64,000 nt of DNA, taken from NCBI RefSeq assembly GCF_004765795.1, contig NZ_SBIV01000005.1:62001-126000 (forward strand), written 5' to 3'. The first letter of the stretch is position 1. Every line of letters begins with the position of its first letter. A program made the position numbers and the translations under genes. The stretch comes from Halorussus marinus (GTDB taxonomy: Archaea; Halobacteriota; Halobacteria; Halobacteriales; Haladaptataceae). Positions 7,647 through 16,002 of the stretch are shown here, piece by piece. A model generated the notes under the pieces. It was given only the letters and a program-made list of their open reading frames with translations. It was not told the origin of the DNA and ran no database searches.

Positions 7647-9008
7647 ATGAGCGACGACACGACTCGCGCCCCCGGCGAGACGCCGCCCGGCCCCGACGGC
7701 CTCCCGCTGGTCGGCAACCAACTGGCCTACGTCCGGGACCCGTACGACTTCATGACCCGTACCGCCAGAGAGTACGGCGACATCGCCCACTGGGAAGACC
7801 CCGGCGGCCCGGTCTACCAGCTCAACCACCCCGAGTACATCGAGCGCGTCCTGGTCCAGAACAATCAGAACTACGTCAAAGGCGAGCAGTTCCAGCGGAC
7901 GCTCGGGCCCGTGACCGGCAACGGCATCCTGAACAGCGAGGGGGAGGTCTGGCGGCGCAACCGCCACCGGATCCAGCCCGCGTTCCACCCCGACCGGATC
8001 CGGAACTACGCGGAGATGATGACCGACGAAACCGAGGCGCTGTTGGGCGACTGGGCCGACGGCGAGACCCGCCCGGTCCACGAGGACATGATGTCGGTCA
8101 CGCTCCGGATCGTCGCCCGCGCGCTGTTCGGCGTCGACATCGACGAGCACGTCGACACCATCGGATCGGCGCTCGAGGAGTTCATGGTCGCGACCGAGAG
8201 CCTCTCGAACGTCGTGTTGCCCCCGGGCGTGCCGACGCCGTCGCGTCGCCGGATTCGACGCGCGCGCGAGCGCCTCGACCGCGTGGTCACCGAGATGATC
8301 GCCAAGCGCCGCGAGGACCCCGGCGAGGACGACGTCATCTCGATGCTGCTGTCGGCGACCGGCGACGACGGGACCGCGATGTCCGACGACCAGATCCGCG
8401 ACGAGGTGACGACGCTACTGTTGGCCGGCCACGAGACGACCGCGCTCTCGCTGACGCTCACGATGTACGCCCTGTCCCAGCACCCCGAGGTAGAGCGCCA
8501 GTTGGTCGCGGAGCTCGACTCGGTGCTCGACGGCCGGACGCCGACGATGGCCGACCTGTCGGAGCTGACCTACACCGAGCGGGTCGTCAAGGAGTCGATG
8601 CGTCTCTACCCGCCGGTGCCGGGCATCGTTCGCGAGCCGGTCAAGCCCGACGTGATCGGCGGCTACGAGATTCCGACGGGCGCGACCGTTCGGATGCACC
8701 AGTGGGTCGTCCACCGCGACCCACGGTGGTACGACGATCCGCTCGCGTTCGACCCCGACCGGTGGACCGACGGCTTCGAGGAGTCGCTCCCGAAACTTGC
8801 GTACTTCCCGTTCGCGGCCGGCCCGCGACGGTGTATCGGCGATCGGTTCGCGCTCCTGGAGGCCCGACTCCTGCTCGCGACCGTCTACCAGCGGTATCAC
8901 CTCGAACTCGTCCCCGGGACCGACCTCGACCTGATGGCGACGGTCACCGCCCGGCCGAAACACGAGATCCCGATGACCGTCCACCGCCGCGAGGCGACCG
9001 ACCAGTAA
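7647..9008 (+). CDS. cytochrome P450
   Basis: 453-residue soluble P450. The I-helix oxygen-activation motif AGHETT is near residues 257-262, the K-helix ExxR is in KESMRLYPP near 314, and the haem-thiolate loop FPFAAGPRRCIG has its Cys at about 396. The proline-rich start GPDGLPLVGN is normal, and there is no membrane anchor. It would hydroxylate a hydrophobic substrate using a ferredoxin or flavodoxin partner not encoded here. The start at ATG 7647 matches the conserved N terminus. It is divergent from an HTH-10 regulator. The CYP family cannot be fixed from sequence alone, though CYP174-like haloarchaeal enzymes are plausible relatives. Confidence 0.94.
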   Translation: MSDDTTRAPGETPPGPDGLPLVGNQLAYVRDPYDFMTRTAREYGDIAHWEDPGGPVYQLNHPEYIERVLVQNNQNYVKGEQFQRTLGPVTGNGILNSEGEVWRRNRHRIQPAFHPDRIRNYAEMMTDETEALLGDWADGETRPVHEDMMSVTLRIVARALFGVDIDEHVDTIGSALEEFMVATESLSNVVLPPGVPTPSRRRIRRARERLDRVVTEMIAKRREDPGEDDVISMLLSATGDDGTAMSDDQIRDEVTTLLLAGHETTALSLTLTMYALSQHPEVERQLVAELDSVLDGRTPTMADLSELTYTERVVKESMRLYPPVPGIVREPVKPDVIGGYEIPTGATVRMHQWVVHRDPRWYDDPLAFDPDRWTDGFEESLPKLAYFPFAAGPRRCIGDRFALLEARLLLATVYQRYHLELVPGTDLDLMATVTARPKHEIPMTVHRREATDQ

Positions 9009-9039
9009 CCCACATCTCCGTCGAGCCCCTTCGACCCGT

Positions 9040-9330
9040 ATGGCCGAGACGCTCACCGGCGAAGTGCTCCACGTCGTCCCGCCCGAGAAGCTCGACGAGT
9101 ACGACCTCGACGACGACCTCAGGCGGCTCGCCGAGTCCCGGTACGTGCTCGTCTGTCGAAAGGGCGGTGCGCCCTCGCTGATCGAGCGCGTCCGGTCGTT
9201 CCTGCTCCGGGACCCGATCGAACCCGTGACGCTCGTGGCCGACGCCGACCCCGAGGAGGGCGAGGAGGTGACCGCGACCGTCGAGGCGACGCCGATCGCG
9301 GGCGTCTACGACGTGCGGGACCTCCGGTGA
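9040..9330 (+). CDS. conserved hypothetical protein, 96 residues
   Basis: Small acidic soluble protein (MAETLTGEVLHVVPPEKL start), 31 bp after the P450 gene and possibly cotranscribed with it. It holds a RYVLVCRKGGAPSL segment and a basic patch (ERVRSFLLRDP), then an acidic beta-rich tail. No cysteine cluster, signal or membrane segment is visible. I do not recognise a family with known function. Confidence 0.72.
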   Translation: MAETLTGEVLHVVPPEKLDEYDLDDDLRRLAESRYVLVCRKGGAPSLIERVRSFLLRDPIEPVTLVADADPEEGEEVTATVEATPIAGVYDVRDLR

Positions 9331-9408
9331 GCCCGCCGAGCCCGTCGGCCGCCTGCTCGGCGCCGAGCCCGTGACAACTGGTTTGTCCGAGGCCGTCGTG
9401 GGTGGGCT

Positions 9409-10257
9409 ATGGCCGACCTCGCGTTCTCGACGAACGCCTACACGAACCACTCGCTTTCCGAGGCCGTCGACCGGATCGCCGACCACGGCTACGCCGGCGT
9501 CGAACTGCTCGGCGACGCCCCCCACGCGTACTTCCCCGAGTTCGGCGACGAGGACCGCCGAGCCCTGACGGCGGCGCTCGATGCGACCGACCTCGCGGTG
9601 TCGAACGTCAACGCAAACACCGCGATGGGGTACTACGACGACGCCCCGCCGTCGGCGTTCTTCGAGCCGAGCCTCATCACCGCCGACGACGACCGCCGGT
9701 CGTGGCGGGTCGAGTACACCAAGCGCGCGATCGACCTCGCCGACGCGGTCGGATCGCCGGCGGTCTGCGTCGCGACCGGGCGGCCGTTGCCCGGAAACCC
9801 GCCCGAGCGCGCCCGCGAGCACCTCGAAGCGTCGCTCGACGAGATCCTCGACTACGCCGAGCCTCGCGGCGTCGAGGTCGGCATCGAGTTCGAGCCCGAA
9901 CTCCTGATCGAGTGCACCGACGAGGTGCTCGAACTGATCGAGACGGTCGACCGCGACGCGCTCGGGGTGAACCTCGATCTGGGCCACGCCGCGGTGTACG
10001 GCGAGGACCTCGCCGAGACCATCGAGCGCACCGCCGGCCGCGTCACCGGGGTCCACCTCGAAGACATCGTCGGCGGCCGGCGCGGGAAACACTACCACCG
10101 GATCCCCGGCGAGGGCGATCTGGACTTCGCCTCGATCTTCGACGCGCTCGACGACGCCGGCTACGACGGCTTCGTGACGATGGAGCTGTACACCTACCCC
10201 GACGAGCCCGACCGGGCGGCCCGCGAGTCGATGGAGCAACTGAACCGGTACGTCTGA
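9409..10257 (+). CDS. sugar phosphate isomerase/epimerase-like TIM barrel
   Basis: 282-residue xylose-isomerase-like (AP endonuclease 2 fold) protein. Metal and substrate motifs are EFEPELLIE, NLDLGHAAV, VHLEDIVGGRRGKHYH and FVTMELYTYP, which supply the usual Glu, Asp/His, His and Glu ligands. The start FSTNAYTNHSLSEAVDRI is clearly related to that of the second TIM barrel at 15175, so the two are paralogues within 6 kb. It would isomerise or epimerise a keto-sugar or a cyclitol. Its stop is one base from that of the convergent amidohydrolase. It may be functionally linked to the inositol-phosphate/ebo-like genes downstream, but this is not proven. Confidence 0.85.
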   Translation: MADLAFSTNAYTNHSLSEAVDRIADHGYAGVELLGDAPHAYFPEFGDEDRRALTAALDATDLAVSNVNANTAMGYYDDAPPSAFFEPSLITADDDRRSWRVEYTKRAIDLADAVGSPAVCVATGRPLPGNPPERAREHLEASLDEILDYAEPRGVEVGIEFEPELLIECTDEVLELIETVDRDALGVNLDLGHAAVYGEDLAETIERTAGRVTGVHLEDIVGGRRGKHYHRIPGEGDLDFASIFDALDDAGYDGFVTMELYTYPDEPDRAARESMEQLNRYV

Positions 10258-10258
10258 C

Positions 10259-11536
10259 CTACGACTCCGCGGCGGCCGACCGGATCGCGTCGGCGAGCAC
10301 GTCGACCGCCAGCGGAATGCTGTCCTCGTCGACGTCGAACGTCGCGGTGTGGTGGCCGGTCGGGTTGCTCGATCCGACGCCGACGTACGTCGCCTCGCCG
10401 CCGCGTTGCTGGACGGCCCGCATCAGCCGGGTGGCGTCTTCGCTCCCGCCGAGCGCGTCCTCGTCGCCGTCGAGGACGGTCGCCCCGCGGTCTTCGGCGG
10501 CCGCCGAGACCGCATCGACCAGTCGGTCGTCGCACTCGGCGCTCGGCGCGCCGTCGCCGAACTCGACGGAGGCCTCACAGCCGTGCTTCTCGGCGGCGGC
10601 CCGCAGGACGGTCTCGGCCCGGTCCTGCATGTAGTCTCGCAGTTCGGTGGTCTCGCCCCTGACCTCGCCCTCGATGAACGCCTCCTCGGCGACGATGTTG
10701 GTCGCGGTGCCGCCCCCGACGACCCCCGCGTTGACCCGGGTCGCGCCGTCGCCGTGGCGCGGGATGCCGTAGAGGTCCTCGACCGCCGCCGCCATCGCCC
10801 GGACGGCGTTGGCCCCGCCGTCGGGGTCGTTGCCGGCGTGGGCCGGCTCGCCGTCGAACTCCGCGTCGAAGCCGTTGATCGCGAGGAACGACTCGATGCC
10901 CGGGATGACGGTCCCGACCTCCCGATCGAGCCCGACGTGGACCGCCAACAGCGAGTCGACGTCTTCGAGGTGGCCGCTCCCGACGATCGAGGCGGCGCCG
11001 GCGCCCAGTTCCTCGGCGGGCTGGAAGAAGACCTTGAGCGTGCCCTCGAAATCGCTGTCGGCGATCGCCTCGACGACCCCGACTCCGATCGCGGCGTGGG
11101 CGTCGTGGCCGCAGGCGTGCATCCGGTCGTCGAACCGCGAACGGAACCCCTCGGCCGCGGGGTAGTGGTCGTCGTCGGTCGACTCGCGCTGGGGCAACGC
11201 GTCGATGTCGACCCGGAGCCCGACGGTCGGCCCCTCGCCGCGCTCGATCACGGCCACGGCGCCGGTGTAGCCGTCGCCGACCTCGTCGAGGAACGCCTCG
11301 TCGACGCCCGCCTCGCGGGCCCGTTCGCGCTCGCGCTCGAGGTCCTCGTCGGCGGGCGGTCGGAGCCGGTCTTCGGTCAGCATCTCGGGGCCGACGTGGA
11401 GCTCGTCGACGCCGATCGATTCGAGCTCCTCGACGATGCGGGCGGTGGTGTAGAACTCACACCAGCTGAGCTCGGGGTGTTCGTGCAGGTCTCGCCGGAG
11501 CCGGATCAGCCGGCTCTCGGAGTCGGTCGTCGCCAT
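10259..11536 (-). CDS. M20 family amidohydrolase/metallopeptidase
   Basis: 425 residues from ATG 11536. A TTTAAT element about 25 bp upstream supports this leaderless start over the ATG at 11563. M20 (aminoacylase/IAA-amino-acid-hydrolase-like) features include HACGHDAHAAIG, EELGAGA, LLAVHVGLD and the dimerisation-domain motif GEPAHAGNDPDGGANAV. It hydrolyses an N-acyl amino acid or related amide using a dinuclear metal site in the cytoplasm. It is convergent with the TIM barrel (one-base gap) and runs in the same direction as the alkaline-phosphatase-like gene upstream. Confidence 0.9.
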   Translation of the reverse strand: MATTDSESRLIRLRRDLHEHPELSWCEFYTTARIVEELESIGVDELHVGPEMLTEDRLRPPADEDLERERERAREAGVDEAFLDEVGDGYTGAVAVIERGEGPTVGLRVDIDALPQRESTDDDHYPAAEGFRSRFDDRMHACGHDAHAAIGVGVVEAIADSDFEGTLKVFFQPAEELGAGAASIVGSGHLEDVDSLLAVHVGLDREVGTVIPGIESFLAINGFDAEFDGEPAHAGNDPDGGANAVRAMAAAVEDLYGIPRHGDGATRVNAGVVGGGTATNIVAEEAFIEGEVRGETTELRDYMQDRAETVLRAAAEKHGCEASVEFGDGAPSAECDDRLVDAVSAAAEDRGATVLDGDEDALGGSEDATRLMRAVQQRGGEATYVGVGSSNPTGHHTATFDVDEDSIPLAVDVLADAIRSAAAES

Positions 11537-11601
11537 GGCTCCACGAACGAACAGTGGTCCCATTAAACACACTGAACCGGCAGGCCGGGACCGTCCGGCG
11601 A

Positions 11602-12987
11602 TCACGCTCGATCGAGTAGCGACGGCGCCTCGAAGCCGGCGTCGAGGCCCTCGACGCCAAGCAGGTCGGCGAGCGTCGGCGCGACCGCCCGGGCGTCGAC
11701 CGCCCCGTCGGCGACCGACTCGTCGGGCGCGGCCGGGCCGCCGAACCCGTAGACGCCGAGCGTCGCGTCGTCGACCCGCCCGTGCGAGCCCTGAATCTTC
11801 GAGGGGTCGAGCGACGCCAGCCCCTCGTCGCCGAAAAAGAGCTCGCAGGGGTCGAAGCCCGGTTTCGCGTGGATGTCCATGTCCGTGGCGTAGTAGGGGG
11901 CGTCGGCGCGGTCGGTCCACCAGTAGTACTGGAACCACGCCGTCGGCTCGGCGACGACCACGAGGTCGCCCGCGTTCGGGTGGTCGAGGCCGTACTCCGC
12001 CCGGTCGTCGCCGGTCGCGATCCGATCGATCCCGTCGAGGTCCGCGAGCGCCTCGCGGGCGTCCCCGATCGCCCCTCCGTCGGCGTAGACGTGGGCGACC
12101 TGATGGTCGACCATGGCGAACGCCGCCGACCCGGCTACGTCGACCTCCTCGCCGCCCTCGCCGTCGTCCCGCACGGCGAGCAGGTCGGCCGCCCGGAGCG
12201 CGCGGTTCGGGAAGACGGGCGTCTCGACCGCGTGGAAGCCGTACTCGCTGACGACGTTGATCGCGGTCTCGTTCCACCGGTCGCCGCCCCGGAGGAACTC
12301 GAGAAACTCCCCGACCATCGCGTCGACGGTCTCGACCGCCGCGGCCTGCTCGTCGGAGTCGGGGCCGTACCGCTGGCCGTCGTAGTCGAGGTGGGGGACG
12401 TACACCCACAGCAGATCGGGGTCGTAGCGCTCGACCGCCTCGCGGGCGGCGGTCAGGATCCACTCGGTGCCCCGCTCGTTGGCGCCCGGCCCCCAGTAGT
12501 GGTGGAGCGGGAAGTGACCGTGGTCGGCCTCCAGGTGGTCGTAGAAGTCGTCGGGGTTGGTCCAGCAGTTCATCTCGATCAGGTCGTTGTTCTCGTCCTC
12601 GATCGGCGAGGGAGTCACCGCCACGTCGGCGGACGTCCCGATGAGGTGCTGGAAGAACAGCGCGCCGGTCGTGAGCCCGGCGTCGCTGGCGGTCTCCCAG
12701 AGCCGGTCGCGGTCGCCCCGGTCGCGCTCCCAGAACGCCACGTCGTCGGTCGCCCGGTCGTACTCGCCGCTCGAAACGTCGCCGTGGGTCGCGGGCGACT
12801 GGCCGGTCGCGAGCGTCGTCTGGACCGGGACGGTCACCGCCGGGAACGGCGGCCGGAGGTCGGCGGTCGGGCCGCCGTCGAGCAGTTCGGTCAGGTTGGG
12901 CGCGCGACCGCCGCCGAGGTGGTCGCGCTGGAGCCCGACCACGTCGAGGACGATCGCCCGACCCGCGGCGCCCCCGGCCCCGCTCAT
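11602..12987 (-). CDS. alkaline-phosphatase superfamily protein (nucleotide pyrophosphatase type, EboF-like)
   Basis: 461 residues. The start at ATG 12987 overlaps the stop of inositol-1-phosphate synthase by 4 bp (ATGA), implying translational coupling. Superfamily features are IVLDVVGLQRDHL, the nucleophile region PAVTVPVQTTLATGQ, the metal-binding VPHLDYDGQRYGP and the later QGSHGRVDD. Enzymes of this fold cleave phosphomono- or diesters, so it could dephosphorylate the inositol phosphate made by its operon partner. Alkaline-phosphatase-like EboF is a component of the bacterial ebo cluster. No signal peptide, so cytoplasmic. Confidence 0.85.
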   Translation of the reverse strand: MSGAGGAAGRAIVLDVVGLQRDHLGGGRAPNLTELLDGGPTADLRPPFPAVTVPVQTTLATGQSPATHGDVSSGEYDRATDDVAFWERDRGDRDRLWETASDAGLTTGALFFQHLIGTSADVAVTPSPIEDENNDLIEMNCWTNPDDFYDHLEADHGHFPLHHYWGPGANERGTEWILTAAREAVERYDPDLLWVYVPHLDYDGQRYGPDSDEQAAAVETVDAMVGEFLEFLRGGDRWNETAINVVSEYGFHAVETPVFPNRALRAADLLAVRDDGEGGEEVDVAGSAAFAMVDHQVAHVYADGGAIGDAREALADLDGIDRIATGDDRAEYGLDHPNAGDLVVVAEPTAWFQYYWWTDRADAPYYATDMDIHAKPGFDPCELFFGDEGLASLDPSKIQGSHGRVDDATLGVYGFGGPAAPDESVADGAVDARAVAPTLADLLGVEGLDAGFEAPSLLDRA

Positions 12988-14201
12988 CGGTCGGCCTCCG
13001 TCCCGGACGAGCCCGCGTGGCGCTCGACGTAGGCTTCGAGCAGGTCGAACTGCCGGGAGAGGTCGTGCTCGTCGACGCCGAGCGGCGACTTGAAGAACGA
13101 CGCGAGCTGGGGCTGGACCCCCGACTCGCCGGCCTCGTCGGCGTGGGCCGCGAGCCGTACGAGGTCGAGGACGAGGGGCGCGGCCAGCGCCGAGTCCGAG
13201 CCCTCCCAGGTGAACTGCATGGTCATCTGGGTGTCGAGAAACCCCTCGAAGTGGATGTAGTCCCACGCGGTCTTCCAGTCGCCCAGCGACGGCGTGTAGT
13301 CGATCCGCACCCGGTTGTGGCCCATGTCCGGGAGGATCGAGTCGAGCACGCCGCCCTTGCTGGCGAGCTTACCGGCCTCGTTGGCCTCGTCTTCGAGCAC
13401 CTGCCCGTCGGTGTTGCCGAGGATGTTGTGGCCCTCCCACGACATGACCCGGAGGTTCCGCCCGGCGAACATCGGCGCGAGCGCCGACTTCACGAGCGTC
13501 TCGCCGGTCTTCGCGTCTCGACCCATGTGGGGGACGCCCTCCTGGCGGGCGAGGTCGTCGAGCCCGTCGAGCGCCGACCCGGTGCTGGGCGTGAAGTTGA
13601 CGTACGGGTGGCCGTCGGCGATCGCGGCGTAGGCGTACAGCGAACTCGCGGGGAGGTCCTGATCGTCGTCCGCGATGGCGCGTTCGACCGCCTCGCGGGT
13701 GTCGTATCGGTCGGGGGCCGCGAGCTCTGGCTCGGTCGAGGCCACGTTGACCACGACCAGTCGGTCGGCGTCGACCGCCCGGCGGAACGACTCGTAGTCG
13801 TCCCGGATCTGGTCGACGACCTCCTCGACGCCGAAGCGGTCTTCGAGCGGCGGCCCGTCCCCGAGATCCGCGACCGCCTCGCCGCAGTTGACGGCGGTCC
13901 CCGTCTTGATCCGGCCGTCGATCTCGCGGAGGTCCTCGGCCACCGCCTCGACGGTCTCGGCGGTCGGGACCCCGCTCTCGGAGAGCGACCGGGCGGTCTC
14001 GACCAGCCCCGTCTCCCGGATGTCGTGGCCGCCGAACGCGAACTCCTCGACCGCGGGCAGGTCGAGGCGCGACGCGGGTTCGCGGCCCGTCACCATCCCC
14101 GTCTCGTCCGTCCGACCGTGCGCGATCGCGCGCGCGCCCGCCATCGCAGTCGTCGCAACGTTGCCGCGCGCCCCGATCAGCCAGACCCCTGTTTTCGTCA
14201 T
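12984..14201 (-). CDS. ino1: myo-inositol-1-phosphate synthase family protein
   Basis: 405 residues. This NAD-dependent cyclase converts glucose 6-phosphate to inositol phosphate. Visible are the Rossmann motif GARGNVATTAMAGA, VNVASTEP, YVNFTPSTG, the segment GETLVKSALAPMFAGRNL with a Lys expected in catalysis, and the C-terminal WKTAWDYIHFEGFL. It matches the archaeal/actinobacterial short form. It heads a two-gene operon with the phosphatase-like gene (4-bp overlap) and is divergent from the TatD/TIM/UbiA operon. In archaea inositol phosphate feeds archaetidylinositol or inositol-based solutes; here the neighbourhood suggests an ebo-like product. Confidence 0.9.
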   Translation of the reverse strand: MTKTGVWLIGARGNVATTAMAGARAIAHGRTDETGMVTGREPASRLDLPAVEEFAFGGHDIRETGLVETARSLSESGVPTAETVEAVAEDLREIDGRIKTGTAVNCGEAVADLGDGPPLEDRFGVEEVVDQIRDDYESFRRAVDADRLVVVNVASTEPELAAPDRYDTREAVERAIADDDQDLPASSLYAYAAIADGHPYVNFTPSTGSALDGLDDLARQEGVPHMGRDAKTGETLVKSALAPMFAGRNLRVMSWEGHNILGNTDGQVLEDEANEAGKLASKGGVLDSILPDMGHNRVRIDYTPSLGDWKTAWDYIHFEGFLDTQMTMQFTWEGSDSALAAPLVLDLVRLAAHADEAGESGVQPQLASFFKSPLGVDEHDLSRQFDLLEAYVERHAGSSGTEADR

Positions 14202-14254
14202 CCCAACCGAGTACGCCAGCGAGCCCCTTCGTTCTTATGGGCTACCTGAGATGT

Positions 14255-14270
14255 TTTTCCGGGCGGAAAA
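14255..14270. promoter_or_regulatory. palindrome in the divergent ino1/TatD promoter region
   Basis: TTTTCCG and CGGAAAA are perfect 7-bp inverted arms around two bases, in the 170-bp gap between two divergent operons. It is 54 bp from the inositol-phosphate synthase start and 102 bp from the TatD-like start. It may be an operator shared by both operons. The regulator is unknown. Confidence 0.5.
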
Positions 14271-14371
14271 TACGACCCCGGCAAGTCGCGGCCGTTCCTG
14301 CCGGCAGTATAGTATCACTACGATGAGGAAACAACTCCATAACAAAGTGGCTACGGGCCGGTATCCCGACG

Positions 14372-15172
14372 ATGCGGATCATCGACCCACACATGCACAT
14401 GGTGTCCCGGTCGAGCGACGACTACGAGCGCGCTCGACGCGCGGGCATCGAGTGCTGTATCGAACCGGCGTTCTGGAGCGGCACCGACAAGCGACACGCC
14501 GAGTCGTTTTTCGACTACTTCGAGCAGATCATCGACTTCGAGACCGACCGCGCCGAGCGGGCGGCGGGGATGGACCACTACGTCACCATCGCGCTCGAAC
14601 CGAAAGAGGCCAACTACCCCGAGATGGCCGACCGAGTCATGGAACGCATTCCCGAGTACCTCGACCGCGAGAACGTGGTCGGAGTCGGCGAAATCGGACT
14701 CGATCAGGGCACCGACGAAGAAGAAGAGGCGTTCCGGCGCCAGCTCCGGATGGCCGAGGAGCGCGAGCTCCCGGTCATCGTCCACACGCCCCACGAGAAC
14801 AAGCCCGAGGGGACCGAGCGCCTCGTCGAACTGATCGAAGACGAGGGCGCGACCCAAGAGCGGATCATCATCGACCACAACACCGTCGACACCGTCGAAA
14901 CCGCGGTGGCGACCGACTGCTGGGTCGGGTTCACTCTCTACCCCGGCAAGATCGAAGCCGAGGCCGCCATCGACCTGCTCGAAGAGCACGGCACCGACAA
15001 GATGATCCTCAACAGCGCGGCCGACTGGGACCCCTCCGACCCGCTGGCGGTCCCGAAGGCCCGCGACAAGATGCTCGATCGGGGCTGGGACCGCGATGCG
15101 GTCCGGAAGGTCGTCTTCGACAACCCCTACGAGTTTTTCGACCAGTCGCCGAACTTCGACTACGAGCGGTGA
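14372..15172 (+). CDS. TatD-family metal-dependent hydrolase (EboB-like)
   Basis: 266-residue amidohydrolase-fold barrel. Metal ligands: HMHM near residues 7-9, Glu in GVGEIGLDQ, His in VIVHTPHEN, His in IIIDHNTVD and Asp in LNSAADWDP. TatD relatives are nucleases or small-molecule hydrolases. In the ebo cluster the TatD-like protein (EboB) is one of the conserved components. It is the first gene of a three-gene operon: its stop is 2 bp before the next ATG. A CATAACAAAG stretch about 25-30 bp upstream may serve as TATA for a leaderless message. Confidence 0.88.
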   Translation: MRIIDPHMHMVSRSSDDYERARRAGIECCIEPAFWSGTDKRHAESFFDYFEQIIDFETDRAERAAGMDHYVTIALEPKEANYPEMADRVMERIPEYLDRENVVGVGEIGLDQGTDEEEEAFRRQLRMAEERELPVIVHTPHENKPEGTERLVELIEDEGATQERIIIDHNTVDTVETAVATDCWVGFTLYPGKIEAEAAIDLLEEHGTDKMILNSAADWDPSDPLAVPKARDKMLDRGWDRDAVRKVVFDNPYEFFDQSPNFDYER

Positions 15173-15174
15173 CG

Positions 15175-16002
15175 ATGGAGTTCGCATTCTCAGCCAACGC
15201 GTTTCAGGAGTACACTCCGGTCGAGACCGTCGAGGAGCTCGCGGCCATCGGCTACGACGGCGTCGAACTGCTGTTGGGGGGCTCGCACCTCCACCCCGAC
15301 GACACCGGCCCCGACGAGATTCGGGCGGTCGAGGACGCCCTCGAGGAGACCGGGCTCGCGATCAGCAACTGCAACGCGTTTATGGTGTCCGAGGAGGACT
15401 TCCAGCATCCGTCGTACATCGAGAAAGACCCCGAGTACCGCCGCGAGCGCGTCGAGTACACGCTGGGCGCGCTCGAACTGGCCGACGCGTTCGGCGCCGA
15501 GTACATCTCCGTCCAGCCCGGCGGGCCGATCCCCGAGGGCAAGTCCCGCGAGTGGGGGATGGAGACGTTCGCCGAGAGCATCCGCGAGGTGGTCCCGGCC
15601 GCCGAGGAACTCGGCGTCGACGTGCTCGTCGAGCCCGAACCCGACCTCCTGATCGAGACCACCGACCACTTCCTCGACTTCGTCGACCGGATCGACTCCG
15701 AGGCGGTCGGCTGTAACTTCGACGCGGGCCACCTGTTCTGCGTCGGCGAGGACCCCGCCGCCGCGGTCGAGCGCCTCGAAGCCCACACCGGCCACTACCA
15801 CGTCGAGGACATCCCCGAGGACCGGAGCCACGAGCACACCCAACTGGGCGAGGGCGCGATGGACATCGAGGGCTTTCTCGACGCGGTCGCGTCGACGGGC
15901 TACGACGGGTTCGTCACGGTGGAGCTCTACCCGTATCGGGAGACCGCCGCCGAGACCGCGCGCGAGGCGTACGCGTACCTCGACGAGCGCGGGTGGGCGT
16001 AG
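15175..16002 (+). CDS. sugar-isomerase-like TIM barrel (EboE-like)
   Basis: 275 residues, starting at the ATG 2 bp after the TatD-like stop. Xylose-isomerase-like barrel motifs are VEPEPDLLIETTDH, CNFDAGHLF, YHVEDIPEDRSHEH and FVTVELYPY, giving a Glu/Asp/His/Glu metal site. The first 20 residues are similar to those of the TIM barrel at 9409. EboE of the ebo cluster is a TIM-barrel protein of this fold. It would act on a sugar or cyclitol intermediate. The next gene begins at the base following its stop, so expression is coupled. Confidence 0.87.
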   Translation: MEFAFSANAFQEYTPVETVEELAAIGYDGVELLLGGSHLHPDDTGPDEIRAVEDALEETGLAISNCNAFMVSEEDFQHPSYIEKDPEYRRERVEYTLGALELADAFGAEYISVQPGGPIPEGKSREWGMETFAESIREVVPAAEELGVDVLVEPEPDLLIETTDHFLDFVDRIDSEAVGCNFDAGHLFCVGEDPAAAVERLEAHTGHYHVEDIPEDRSHEHTQLGEGAMDIEGFLDAVASTGYDGFVTVELYPYRETAAETAREAYAYLDERGWA

